Source: Roseiarcus sp963779095
GTDB lineage: Bacteria; Pseudomonadota; Alphaproteobacteria; Rhizobiales; Beijerinckiaceae
NCBI GenBank assembly: GCA_963779095.1
Contig: CAVZWU010000011.1
Coordinates: 1-64,000, forward strand
Direction of reading: 5' to 3'
Length of the DNA: 64,000 bases
A model generated the notes under the pieces. That model did no database searches. It had not been told where the DNA came from and was given only the letters and a program-made list of their open reading frames with translations. Of the stretch, positions 1 through 7,914 are shown piece by piece. The position numbers and the translations under genes were made by a program. Positions within the stretch are counted from its first letter, which is position 1; every line of letters starts with the position of its first letter.

Positions 1-944
1 TGGGAGCAGTCGCGTTTCATCGCCAGCGACGGCGCCCTGCGCGATTTTCTCTTCAACGAGCCGCGCGGCGGGGTTTTCCGTCACGTCAACCTGCTCGTGC
101 CGCCCAAGAACCCGAAGGCGCAAATGGGTTTCATCATCATGGAGCCCGAGGACACCCCGCCAATGTCCGGCTCGAACGCGATCTGCGTCGCAACCGTGTT
201 TCTCGACGCCGGCATTCTGCCGATGCAGGAGCCTCAAACACGCTTCACCCTCGAAGCGCCCGGCGGGCTTGTCGCTGTCACCGCCGAGTGCAGCAACGGC
301 AAGGCCGAGCGCATCTCGATCGAAAACGTGCCCTCGTTCGCCGACAAGCTCGATGCGCCGCTCGAGGTCGAGGGCTTAGGCGCGCTCAAAGTCGACATCG
401 CTTACGGCGGCGACAGTTTCGTCATCGTCGACGCCGCGGCGCTCGGGTTTGCGATACAACCGGACGAAGCGCGCGACCTCGCGGAAACTGGCGTCCGCAT
501 CATCGCCGCCGCCAACGAGCAGCTCGGCTTCTCCCATCCCGAGCGCCAATGGCTGGGATCACATCTCGTTCTGCCTCTTCGCCGGGCCGCTCGCGCGCGA
601 GGGAAACGATCTTCGAGGCTCGCAACGCGTGCGTTGTCCGCCCCGGCAAGATCGACCGGTCGCCGACCGGGACCGGCTGTTCGGCCCGCATGGCCGACTT
701 TGAGCGCGCGCGGACTGATGCGCGAGGGCGACGTCTATCGCGCCCGCTCGATCATCGGCTCCGAATTCCTCTGCCGGATCGCGCGCGGGACGACGGTCGG
801 CGGCCCGCGCCGGCGATCATCCCGATTATTTCCGGCCGGGGCTGGATTACCGGGATTAACCAGTATATGCTCGATCCGGACGATCCGTGGCCCTCGGGCT
901 ATCGGCTTTCGGACACTTGGCCGCATTTAAGGGAGGAAACTTGA
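1..944 (+). CDS. Proline racemase / hydroxyproline epimerase family protein (5' partial, frameshifted)
   Basis: The reading is open from base 1 with no start in the window. Family sequence runs in frame 1 to about 545, frame 2 to about 620, frame 3 to about 700, frame 1 to about 800, then frame 3 to the stop at 944, so at least four indels break it. The first catalytic position lies in MSGSN (base 163) and is Ser where classic racemases have Cys. The second lies in SPTGTGCSA (about 655-685) and keeps Cys. Members interconvert or dehydrate proline or hydroxyproline; a Ser-Cys pair is known in part of the family, but the substrate cannot be chosen here. Conserved sequence in every piece argues for assembly indels rather than a dead gene. 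Confidence 0.8.
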   Translation, partial: GAVAFHRQRRRPARFSLQRAARRGFPSRQPARAAQEPEGANGFHHHGARGHPANVRLERDLRRNRVSRRRHSADAGASNTLHPRSARRACRCHRRVQQRQGRAHLDRKRALVRRQARCAARGRGLRRAQSRHRLRRRQFRHRRRRGARVCDTTGRSARPRGNWRPHHRRRQRAARLLPSRAPMAGITSRSASSPGRSRARETIFEARNACVVRPGKIDRSPTGTGCSARMADFERARTDARGRRLSRPLDHRLRIPLPDRARDDGRRPAPAIIPIISGRGWITGINQYMLDPDDPWPSGYRLSDTWPHLREET

Positions 945-1072
945 GCGTTTGGCGCGGTTTTGCGCTCTCGCTTGACGTAAAAATGGCGATCCAATACCCA
1001 CTTCACGACCTTTTGTCGCCTTCCGGGCCGATTTTAATAATTTCGTCCGAAGGTTGGCGTAAGACGTAAGAT

Positions 1073-2911
1073 ATGGACACCGAAACGCTGGCATCTGAAC
1101 GGGCGGAAGGACGAACCGGCGTGGAGCCGACCGACGTCTCCGACCCGAACTACTTTCATAAAGTCGTCGACTGTCAGTGGGCGTGTCCGGCGCACACCCC
1201 AGTCCCCGAATATATCCGCAAGATCTCCGCGGGGGATTACAACGCCGCCTATATGATCAATTGGCAGTCGAATGTGTTTCCGGGGATTCTGGGACGCACA
1301 TGCGACCGTCCATGCGAGCCCGCTTGCCGCCGCGGACGCCTCGAGGAACAGCCGGTCGCCATCTGCCGGCTCAAGCGCGTCGCCGCCGACTACAAGCAAG
1401 ACATCGCCGCGCTGATCCCCGGCGCCCCGAATGAGCACAACGGCAAGCGCGTCGCCTGCGTCGGCGCAGGCCCGGCGTCGCTGACGGTCGCGCGCGATCT
1501 GGCGGCGATCGGCTACGAGGTCGTGGTGTTCGATTCCGATTCGCGCGCCGGCGGCATGATGCGCAGCCAGATCCCGAAATTCCGCCTGCCCGACGAGATC
1601 ATCGACGAGGAGGTCGGCTACGCCTTGTCGACCGGCGGCCAGTTCGTCGCCGAGCGGCGCATCGACAGCCTCAAGGGCCTCATGGCCGAGGGCTACGACG
1701 CGATTTTCGTCGGCTGCGGCGCGCCGCGGGGGCGGAACCTCGAGATTCCGGGCCGCCGCGAAGCCTTAAGCCACATCCATATCGGCATCGATTGGCTCTC
1801 CAGCGTCTCATTCGGCCATGTCTCGTCGATCGGCCGGCGCGTCGTCGTGCTCGGCGGCGGCAACACGGCGATGGATTGCTGCCGGACGGCGCGGCGCCTC
1901 GGCGGCGCCGAAGTCAAGGTCGTGGTGCGCTCCGGCTTCGCCGAGATGAAGGCCTCGCCATGGGAAAAGGAAGACGCGATGCGCGAAGGCGTCGCGATCA
2001 TGAACTTCCTCGCCCCCAAGGCCTTTACCCATGAGGCGGGACGCCTCACCGGCGTCATCTTCGAAAAAATGGAGGCGAAAAAAGACGAGCGCGGGCGCCG
2101 CGTGCTGACGCCGACCGGCGAGCCGGACGTGACGATCGAATGCGACGATGTCCTGATCGCGGTCGGCCAGGAGAACGCGTTCCCCTGGATCGAGACCGAC
2201 ATGGGGCTCGCCTTCGGCCGCGACGGCATGCCGGCCGTCGATCCGCTGACTTTTCAGTCGAGCCTGAAAAACGTCTTTTTCGGCGGCAACTCCGCCTTCG
2301 GCCCCAAGAACATCATCACCGCGGTCGCCCACGGCCATGAGGCGGCGATCTCGATCGACGCCTTCTGCCGCGGCGCGGATGAGCGCGACCGGCCCCCTCC
2401 GATGACCAATCTCGTGAGCCAGAAGATGGGCATCCACGAATGGTCCTACGATAATGCGATCACCCTCGACCGGCGGTTCAAGGTTCCCCATGTCGAGAAC
2501 AACGTCGCGCTGAAAAACATCAAGACCGAGGTCGAGCTCGGCTTCGATCTTAGCCAAGCCCTCGGCGAAGCGCAGCGCTGCCTCAATTGCGACGTCCAGA
2601 CCGTGTTCTCGGCGCCGCTGTGCATCGAGTGCGACGCGTGCGTCGACGTGTGCCCGATCGACTGCATCTCCTTCGTGCCCAACGCGCCCGAACCCGAGCT
2701 CAGGCAGTCGCTGGAGGCGCCGGCGCTCAATCTCACTCAGGCGATCTATGTCTCGGAGCCGGTCAAGACCCGTCGGGTAATGGTAAAGGACGAGGATCTC
2801 TGCCTGCATTGCGGGCTGTGCGCCGAACGCTGCCCGACCGGCGCCTGGGACATGATGAAGTTCACGATCGAAATGGCGCAAGCCGGACACACATGCCAAT
2901 CAGCGCTGTAA
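1073..2911 (+). CDS. FAD-dependent, GltD-like oxidoreductase with C-terminal 2x[4Fe-4S] ferredoxin domain
   Basis: 612 aa, cytoplasmic. The N-terminus has a glutamate-synthase-small-subunit type Cys cluster (CDRPCEPAC, about residues 84-92). A first dinucleotide fold follows at VGAGPASLTVA (about 128) and a second at VVVLGGGNTAMDCC (about 258). The C-terminus has two ferredoxin clusters, CIECDACVDVCP and CLHCGLCAERCP. The gene overlaps korA by 19 bp, so it is very probably the electron-transfer partner of the 2-oxoacid oxidoreductase, moving electrons between NAD(P)H and ferredoxin or the Kor complex. That role is inferred from domains and operon position. The start ATG at 1073 has no strong ribosome site, only a purine-rich stretch upstream. 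Confidence 0.9.
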   Translation: MDTETLASERAEGRTGVEPTDVSDPNYFHKVVDCQWACPAHTPVPEYIRKISAGDYNAAYMINWQSNVFPGILGRTCDRPCEPACRRGRLEEQPVAICRLKRVAADYKQDIAALIPGAPNEHNGKRVACVGAGPASLTVARDLAAIGYEVVVFDSDSRAGGMMRSQIPKFRLPDEIIDEEVGYALSTGGQFVAERRIDSLKGLMAEGYDAIFVGCGAPRGRNLEIPGRREALSHIHIGIDWLSSVSFGHVSSIGRRVVVLGGGNTAMDCCRTARRLGGAEVKVVVRSGFAEMKASPWEKEDAMREGVAIMNFLAPKAFTHEAGRLTGVIFEKMEAKKDERGRRVLTPTGEPDVTIECDDVLIAVGQENAFPWIETDMGLAFGRDGMPAVDPLTFQSSLKNVFFGGNSAFGPKNIITAVAHGHEAAISIDAFCRGADERDRPPPMTNLVSQKMGIHEWSYDNAITLDRRFKVPHVENNVALKNIKTEVELGFDLSQALGEAQRCLNCDVQTVFSAPLCIECDACVDVCPIDCISFVPNAPEPELRQSLEAPALNLTQAIYVSEPVKTRRVMVKDEDLCLHCGLCAERCPTGAWDMMKFTIEMAQAGHTCQSAL

Positions 2912-4728
2912 ACGACTTCGTCATTCGCTTCGCCAACGTCAACGGCTCGGGATCGGCAAGCGCCAATCTGCTGTTCGCGCAGTCCATCCTGCGGATGGGC
3001 GTGCCGATTGCGCCGCGCAACATCTTCCCCTCCAACATTCAGGGCCTTCCGACCTGGTACGAAGTGCGAGTGAGCGAGGAAGGCTGGCTCGGCGCGCGCG
3101 GAGGCGCCGACATTCTGGTCGCGATGAATCCGCAGACCTTCGCGCAGGATGTCGCGGCGCTCGAGCCCGGCGGCTACCTCTTCTACGATTCGACGCGGCC
3201 CGTCGGCCACCTTCTGACCCGCAACGACATCGAGGTCCTGGGGCTGCCGCTGACCGCGATCTGCACCGCCCAATATGACGATCCGAGGCAGCGCCAACTC
3301 TACAAGAACATCGTCTACGTCGGCGCGCTCGCGGCGCTTCTCGACATCGAGCTTGAAGTCGTCGAGACGCTGATCGGCGAGCGATTCAAGGGCAAGGACA
3401 AGCTGATCGCCGCCAATCTAGGGGCGCTCAGAATTGGCTACGACGAGGCGAAGTCCCGCTTCCAGTGTCCGCTCGGCGTCCGGCTCAGGCGCAGCGACGC
3501 AGTCGGGGACCGGATTCTTGTCGAGGGCAATTTCGCCGCCGGCCTCGGCGCCGTCTATGGCGGGGCCACCGTCTGCGCCTGGTATCCGATCACGCCATCC
3601 ACGTCGCTGGCGGAAGCGTTCGAGCGCAATTGCGCGCGCTACCGGGTCGACAAGGCGACGGGCAAGAAGAACTACGCCATCCTTCAGGCCGAGGACGAGA
3701 TCGCCGCCATCGGCGTCGCGGTCGGAGCGGGCTGGAACGGCGCGCGGGCCTTCACCGCGACCTCCGGGCCCGGCATCTCGCTGATGCAGGAATTCTTCGG
3801 CCTCGCCTATTTCGCCGAAATTCCGGTGGTCGTGTTTGACGTGCAGCGCGGGGGCCCATCGACCGGAATGCCGACCCGCACCCAGCAGTCCGACCTCATC
3901 TCCTGCGCCTTCGCCTCGCACGGCGACACCAAGCACGTCCTGCTTATTCCCGACGGGCCGAACGAGGCGTTCGAATTCGCCGCGCACGCCTTCGATCTCG
4001 CCGAGCGGCTGCAAACGGTCGTCTTCGTCATGCTCGATCTCGACATCGGCATGAATTCGCACTTGTGCGCGCCGTTCCAGTGGGACGACGCCAATGTCTA
4101 CGACCGGGGAAAGGTTCTCTCATTCGAGGCGCTGGAAAAGGCCCCGAATTTCGGACGCTACGACGATGTCGACGGCGACGGAATCCCCTACCGCACCCTG
4201 CCCGGCGCGCATCCGACACTCGGCGCCTATTTCACCCGCGGCACCAGCCGCGACCGTTTCGCGCGCTATACCGAGGAAGGCCTGCCCTACATCGACAACA
4301 TGGAGCGGCTCGAGCACAAATTCGAGACCGCGCGCAGCCTCCTGCCGCGGCCCGCGCTCAAGCGGGCGGAGAAGCCGACCCGGATCGGCGTCCTCCATTA
4401 CGGATCGACCGCCGCCCCGATGGACGAAGCCCAGAAGATGCTGGCGGACGAGGACATCTATGTCGACGCCCTGCGCATCCGCGCGTTTCCGATGACGCAC
4501 GAGGTCCAGGAGTTCATCGCGAGCCACGACCGGATCTTCGTGGTCGAGCAAAATCGCGACGCGCAGATGCGCACGCTGATCTCGACCGATCTCGGGGTTG
4601 CGACCGACCGCTGGACGCCGATCCTCCACTTCAACGGGATGCCGACGTCCGCCCGCTACATTCATCGCGAAATCGCGACGCGCCTGCGCGAGCCGGCTGC
4701 GCCCCAACCGCTCGAGGCCGCCGAATGA
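2893..4728 (+). CDS. korA: 2-oxoglutarate:ferredoxin oxidoreductase, fused gamma-alpha subunit
   Basis: 611 aa. The first ~190 residues are the POR gamma-type domain (starts MPISAVNDFVIRF) and the rest is the pyrimidine-binding alpha domain with the conserved ITPSTSLAEAFE segment and TSGPGISLM. With KorB it interconverts 2-oxoglutarate + CoA and succinyl-CoA + CO2 using ferredoxin. The ATG at 2893 is chosen because the family N-terminus begins there; the open frame extends upstream only as a shadow of the preceding gene. Its TGA (4726-4728) overlaps the korB ATG in an ATGA junction, so translation is likely coupled. Other 2-oxoacid substrates are possible, but the gene order fits the KorAB type. 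Confidence 0.9.
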   Translation: MPISAVNDFVIRFANVNGSGSASANLLFAQSILRMGVPIAPRNIFPSNIQGLPTWYEVRVSEEGWLGARGGADILVAMNPQTFAQDVAALEPGGYLFYDSTRPVGHLLTRNDIEVLGLPLTAICTAQYDDPRQRQLYKNIVYVGALAALLDIELEVVETLIGERFKGKDKLIAANLGALRIGYDEAKSRFQCPLGVRLRRSDAVGDRILVEGNFAAGLGAVYGGATVCAWYPITPSTSLAEAFERNCARYRVDKATGKKNYAILQAEDEIAAIGVAVGAGWNGARAFTATSGPGISLMQEFFGLAYFAEIPVVVFDVQRGGPSTGMPTRTQQSDLISCAFASHGDTKHVLLIPDGPNEAFEFAAHAFDLAERLQTVVFVMLDLDIGMNSHLCAPFQWDDANVYDRGKVLSFEALEKAPNFGRYDDVDGDGIPYRTLPGAHPTLGAYFTRGTSRDRFARYTEEGLPYIDNMERLEHKFETARSLLPRPALKRAEKPTRIGVLHYGSTAAPMDEAQKMLADEDIYVDALRIRAFPMTHEVQEFIASHDRIFVVEQNRDAQMRTLISTDLGVATDRWTPILHFNGMPTSARYIHREIATRLREPAAPQPLEAAE

Positions 4729-5780
4729 GCTATCTCGCCAAGCCGAAATTTCACCACCCATCGATCCCGGTCAACGCGCTCGGCTTCACCCACCGCGACT
4801 ACGAAGGCGCGATGTCGACCTTGTGCGCCGGCTGCGGGCACGACGCGATCAGCTCGGCGATCATCCACGCCTGCTTCGAACTGAGCCTGCCGCCGCACCG
4901 GGTCGCCAAACTGAGCGGGATCGGGTGCTCATCCAAGACGCCGACCTACATGCTGGGCCAGAGCCACGGCTTCAACTCGGTGCACGGGCGCATGCCCTCG
5001 GTGCTGACCGGCGCCAATCTGGCCAACCGCGACCTTATCTATCTCGGCGTCTCCGGCGACGGCGATACGGCGTCGATCGGGCTCGGCCAGTTCGCCCACG
5101 CCATGCGGCGTGGCGTCAACATGGTTTATATCGTCGAGAACAACGGCGTGTACGGGCTGACCAAGGGGCAATTCTCGGCCACCGCCGACCGCGGCTCGAA
5201 GAGCAAGAAGGGCGCGGACGCGCAGAACCAGCCGATCGATCTCGTCAGCATGGCGATCGGGCTCGGGGCTTCGTTCGTGGCGCGCAGCTTTTCCGGCGAC
5301 AAGGCGCAGCTCGTGCCGCTCATCAAGACCGCGTTCGAGCACAAGGGCGCGGCCTTCATCGACGTCATTTCGCCTTGCGTCACGTTCAACAATCACGCCG
5401 GCTCGACCAAGAGCTTCGACTACGTGCGCGAGCACAATATCGCCGTCAACGCGCTCGATGTCATCATCGGGCGCGACCCGATCGAGGTGGATTACGCGGA
5501 AGGCGGAAGCCAGGCGGTCATGATGCACGACGGCTCGACCATCGTTCTGCGCAAGCTCGACGCCGATCACAATTGCCGCGACCGGTCGCTGGCGCTCGCG
5601 ACCCTCGAGCGCGCGAGGCTCGCCGGGGAGATCGCGACCGGCCTCATCTATCTCGATGACGAGGCCGAGGAACTGCACGAGGTTCTCGGCACCGCCGCGC
5701 GGCCGCTGAACGAATTCTCGGAGCGCGAATTGTGCCCGGGATCGAAGGCTCTGGACGCGATCAACGCGTCGCTGAGATAG
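4725..5780 (+). CDS. korB: 2-oxoglutarate:ferredoxin oxidoreductase, beta subunit
   Basis: 351 aa, intact. It carries the TPP/Fe-S beta-subunit hallmarks: CAGCGHDAI (about residue 31), IGCSSKTPTY, and the TPP-binding GDGDTASIGLGQ followed by VENNGVYGLTKGQ. It is the catalytic partner of KorA and overlaps it by 4 bp. The last 26 codons lie in a segment that occurs again at 7357-7454 with only synonymous changes, so the present 3' end may have been supplied by an insertion event (see the repeats). Confidence 0.92.
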   Translation: MSYLAKPKFHHPSIPVNALGFTHRDYEGAMSTLCAGCGHDAISSAIIHACFELSLPPHRVAKLSGIGCSSKTPTYMLGQSHGFNSVHGRMPSVLTGANLANRDLIYLGVSGDGDTASIGLGQFAHAMRRGVNMVYIVENNGVYGLTKGQFSATADRGSKSKKGADAQNQPIDLVSMAIGLGASFVARSFSGDKAQLVPLIKTAFEHKGAAFIDVISPCVTFNNHAGSTKSFDYVREHNIAVNALDVIIGRDPIEVDYAEGGSQAVMMHDGSTIVLRKLDADHNCRDRSLALATLERARLAGEIATGLIYLDDEAEELHEVLGTAARPLNEFSERELCPGSKALDAINASLR

Positions 5781-5799
5781 CGCCGCCGGATGAGACGCC
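5702..5799 (+). repeat. Direct repeat copy A (korB 3' end plus downstream flank)
   Basis: About 98 bp covering the last korB codons, the stop and about 20 bp beyond. It matches 7357-7454 at roughly 93%. All four differences inside the coding part are third-position or Leu-codon synonymous changes; three more lie after the stop. The two copies bracket the AraC and DsrE genes exactly. Confidence 0.9.
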
Positions 5800-5802
5800 C
5801 CT

Positions 5803-6807
5803 TTACCGACTGACGTGCGTTCGGCCTGCGGCCTGCGGTCCGCTCAAGTGGGCGCGGTCGTTTATCCTCCGCCATGCGCCGGGCGAGAGCCCGCAGCCTC
5901 GCTTGAAGGCGCGATTGAAACCCGCCTCGGATTCGTAGCCGACCTGACGCGCGACGCGACCCAGACTCGTGCGGTTGTCGCGAAGAAGGTTGGCGGCGAG
6001 CGCGATCCGCCATTGGGCCAGATATTGCATCGGCGGAACGCCGACCTGAGCCGTAAACCTCTCGGCGAGCACCGTGCGCGACCCGCTCACCGACCGCGCG
6101 AGGTCGCTCACGGTCCAGTCATGGGACGGACGTTCGTGGAGAAGCGCGACGCACCGCCCGACCAATGGGTCGCGGAGCGCGCCGAGCCAGCCGTTCTCAT
6201 CTTCAGGCAGCAATTCGATATAGCCGCGCAGCGCTTCGACAAAGAGAACCTCAGCCAACCGATCGGCGAGAACGCCGAAGCCGGGGCGCGGCGAGGCCGC
6301 CTCGCTTACCGCGTACCGGATCGAGCCTTCAAGCCAAGGACCTGCGGGCCGGTTGCGGATGTCGACCCGAAAGAGGCGCGGCAAGGCGGGAATCGCCGGA
6401 TTGGCGACATCGCTTTCATAGCCGAACCAGCCGCAGACGACCCTTGTGCTCGGACAGTCTCCGCCGTATCGGGTCAGCGTTAGTTCTGGCAGCTTGAGCG
6501 CGACCGCATCGCGAACCGCCGGTGGCGCATTGCGTGCGCCGCTTCCAAGCAAATGTGCGTCGCCGTGCGGGAGGACAACTGCGTCGCCGGCTGCGAGCAC
6601 AACCGGATCGTCACCGGGGATCTGCGCCCAACAGCGGCCCTCGATGACGATGTGGCAAATCGCCATGCGTTCGTAGCGGGAGGAGAGCATCGCCGCCATT
6701 TCGGCCGCGCTCGGCGCGGAAACGCACCAAGGCTCGCAGAACTCACCGTTCAGAAACAGCGAGCCCTTGAGCCGGATCAGCCTGAGGACATCAGACAGCA
6801 CATCCAA
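5803..6807 (-). CDS. AraC family transcriptional regulator with N-terminal cupin-type sensor
   Basis: About 334 aa. The N-terminal ~190 residues are the AraC-binding cupin region (VLAAGDAVVLPHGDAHLLG). The C-terminus holds two helix-turn-helix motifs (WTVSDLARSVSGSRTVLAERF and LGRVARQVGYESEAGFNRAF). The frame is open to 6822, but I prefer the TTG at 6807 because GGAGG lies 7 bases upstream and the protein then starts DVLSDVLRL as in relatives. It is divergent from the DsrE gene with ~155 bp between, so it probably controls that gene and itself. Both lie between the korB 3' repeats. Confidence 0.85.
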   Translation of the reverse strand: MDVLSDVLRLIRLKGSLFLNGEFCEPWCVSAPSAAEMAAMLSSRYERMAICHIVIEGRCWAQIPGDDPVVLAAGDAVVLPHGDAHLLGSGARNAPPAVRDAVALKLPELTLTRYGGDCPSTRVVCGWFGYESDVANPAIPALPRLFRVDIRNRPAGPWLEGSIRYAVSEAASPRPGFGVLADRLAEVLFVEALRGYIELLPEDENGWLGALRDPLVGRCVALLHERPSHDWTVSDLARSVSGSRTVLAERFTAQVGVPPMQYLAQWRIALAANLLRDNRTSLGRVARQVGYESEAGFNRAFKRGCGLSPGAWRRINDRAHLSGPQAAGRTHVSR

Positions 6808-6963
6808 CGGCGCGCCTCCCAATGCGGGCCGCTTCCGGCGTTTCAGGCAAAAAACTCGTACTGTCGGATAGGACAGCGGGCATCCTTTCCGCTAGACTAG
6901 GATTAACGGTCTGCCAAGCCAGCCGGTCTTGACTGATCATATTTCGACAAGGGAGCGTCTTCC

Positions 6964-7332
6964 ATGCCAGAAGCGTCTCGTGAACTGGTCGTCCTCATGA
7001 CGCGGGGGACGGATCATGAACTGTCGTCCGTCGCGTTCACCATCGCCAACGGCGGCATAACCGCCGGCTTGAAGGTCTATGCGTTCCTGACAAGCGCGGC
7101 GGTCGATCTCGTGCGCAAGCGAGCGATCGACGTGACCCACGTCCCGCCGCTTGACCCGTTGGGGTCGCTGGTCGCGGACTTCTTACATCGCGGAGGCACA
7201 ATCTGGGCCTGCCCTCCGTGCGTCAAAGCGCGCGGTTATACAGCCGAGGACTTCATCGACGGAGTAAAGATCGTCGGCGCCAGCGCCATGCACGAACTGA
7301 TCATGAAGGGCGCCGCGACGCTGAGCTTCTGA
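6964..7332 (+). CDS. DsrE family small protein (predicted sulfur/persulfide handling)
   Basis: 122 aa, cytoplasmic. It has the DsrE fold pattern: ELVVLMTRGTDHE at the start, then alternating hydrophobic strands, and a late WACPPCVKARGY segment containing CPPC (about residues 81-84) as the likely reactive cysteines. DsrE/TusD-like proteins carry persulfides or act in sulfur relay. No other dsr/tus gene is nearby, so the exact role is unknown. The start ATG follows an AAGGGAG site. Divergent from the AraC regulator, its likely controller. Confidence 0.8.
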   Translation: MPEASRELVVLMTRGTDHELSSVAFTIANGGITAGLKVYAFLTSAAVDLVRKRAIDVTHVPPLDPLGSLVADFLHRGGTIWACPPCVKARGYTAEDFIDGVKIVGASAMHELIMKGAATLSF

Positions 7333-7356
7333 TTGCCCTGCGGCTCGCTGCTACCC

Positions 7357-7454
7357 GCCGCTGAACGAATTCTCGGAGCGCGAACTGTGCCCGGGATCGA
7401 AGGCGCTGGACGCTATCAATGCGTCGCTGAGATAGGGCCGCCTGATGAGGCGCC
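7357..7454 (+). repeat. Direct repeat copy B (displaced korB 3' end)
   Basis: Second copy of the segment at 5702-5799, starting 24 bp after the DsrE stop. It preserves the korB C-terminal peptide and its TAG stop but has no korB body in front of it. The 3' end of the response regulator gene on the opposite strand (from 7416) reads into it. Confidence 0.9.
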
Positions 7455-7826
7455 TGGCGCCCCGGCGCTTAGACTCGGGCCGCTTCGGGCCGCCAGTTCA
7501 TCGATCGTGGAGCGAAAGGCGGCGAATTCGAACGGCTTCATGAGCATTGAGCGGTCGCGGTGTCTCGGCTCTATCCCCTCTCGCCCGTGGCCCGTCGCCA
7601 GAGCGAATGGCACCCCCCGCGCGATCAAGGCCTCGACAAGCGGATAGGAATTGTCCTTACCAAGCGACACGTCGACGACGGCGGCGTCGATCTCACCGTT
7701 CGCCAGCTCCAGCGCTCGGGCCAGACTGTGCGCCGGGCCGACTACGACGTGACCCAGTTCCGACAACCAGTCTTCCATCATCGCGGTGATCAGCGGCTCG
7801 TCGTCGACGACCAGTATCCTTGCCAT
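7416..7826 (-). CDS. Stand-alone response regulator receiver protein
   Basis: 136 aa, a receiver domain only: DDEP near the N-terminus, phospho-acceptor Asp in IDAAVVDVSLG (about residue 52), a conserved Thr in ALATGHG and Lys in MLMKPFE. No output domain, so it probably passes phosphate or acts by protein contact. The neighbouring hybrid kinase is divergent, starting ~90 bp away, and is the likely partner. The last ~13 residues are encoded by repeat copy B, suggesting the original C-terminus was altered by the insertion. Confidence 0.85.
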   Translation of the reverse strand: MARILVVDDEPLITAMMEDWLSELGHVVVGPAHSLARALELANGEIDAAVVDVSLGKDNSYPLVEALIARGVPFALATGHGREGIEPRHRDRSMLMKPFEFAAFRSTIDELAARSGPSLSAGAPGASSGGPISATH

Positions 7827-7914
7827 TCAGCCTCCGGTTGCCACGGCGGCCGGAGCGTATCACAATCAACCTGTCAAACAAGGCGCGAGTCCTCGCATCG
7901 TGAATGATCGAGCA

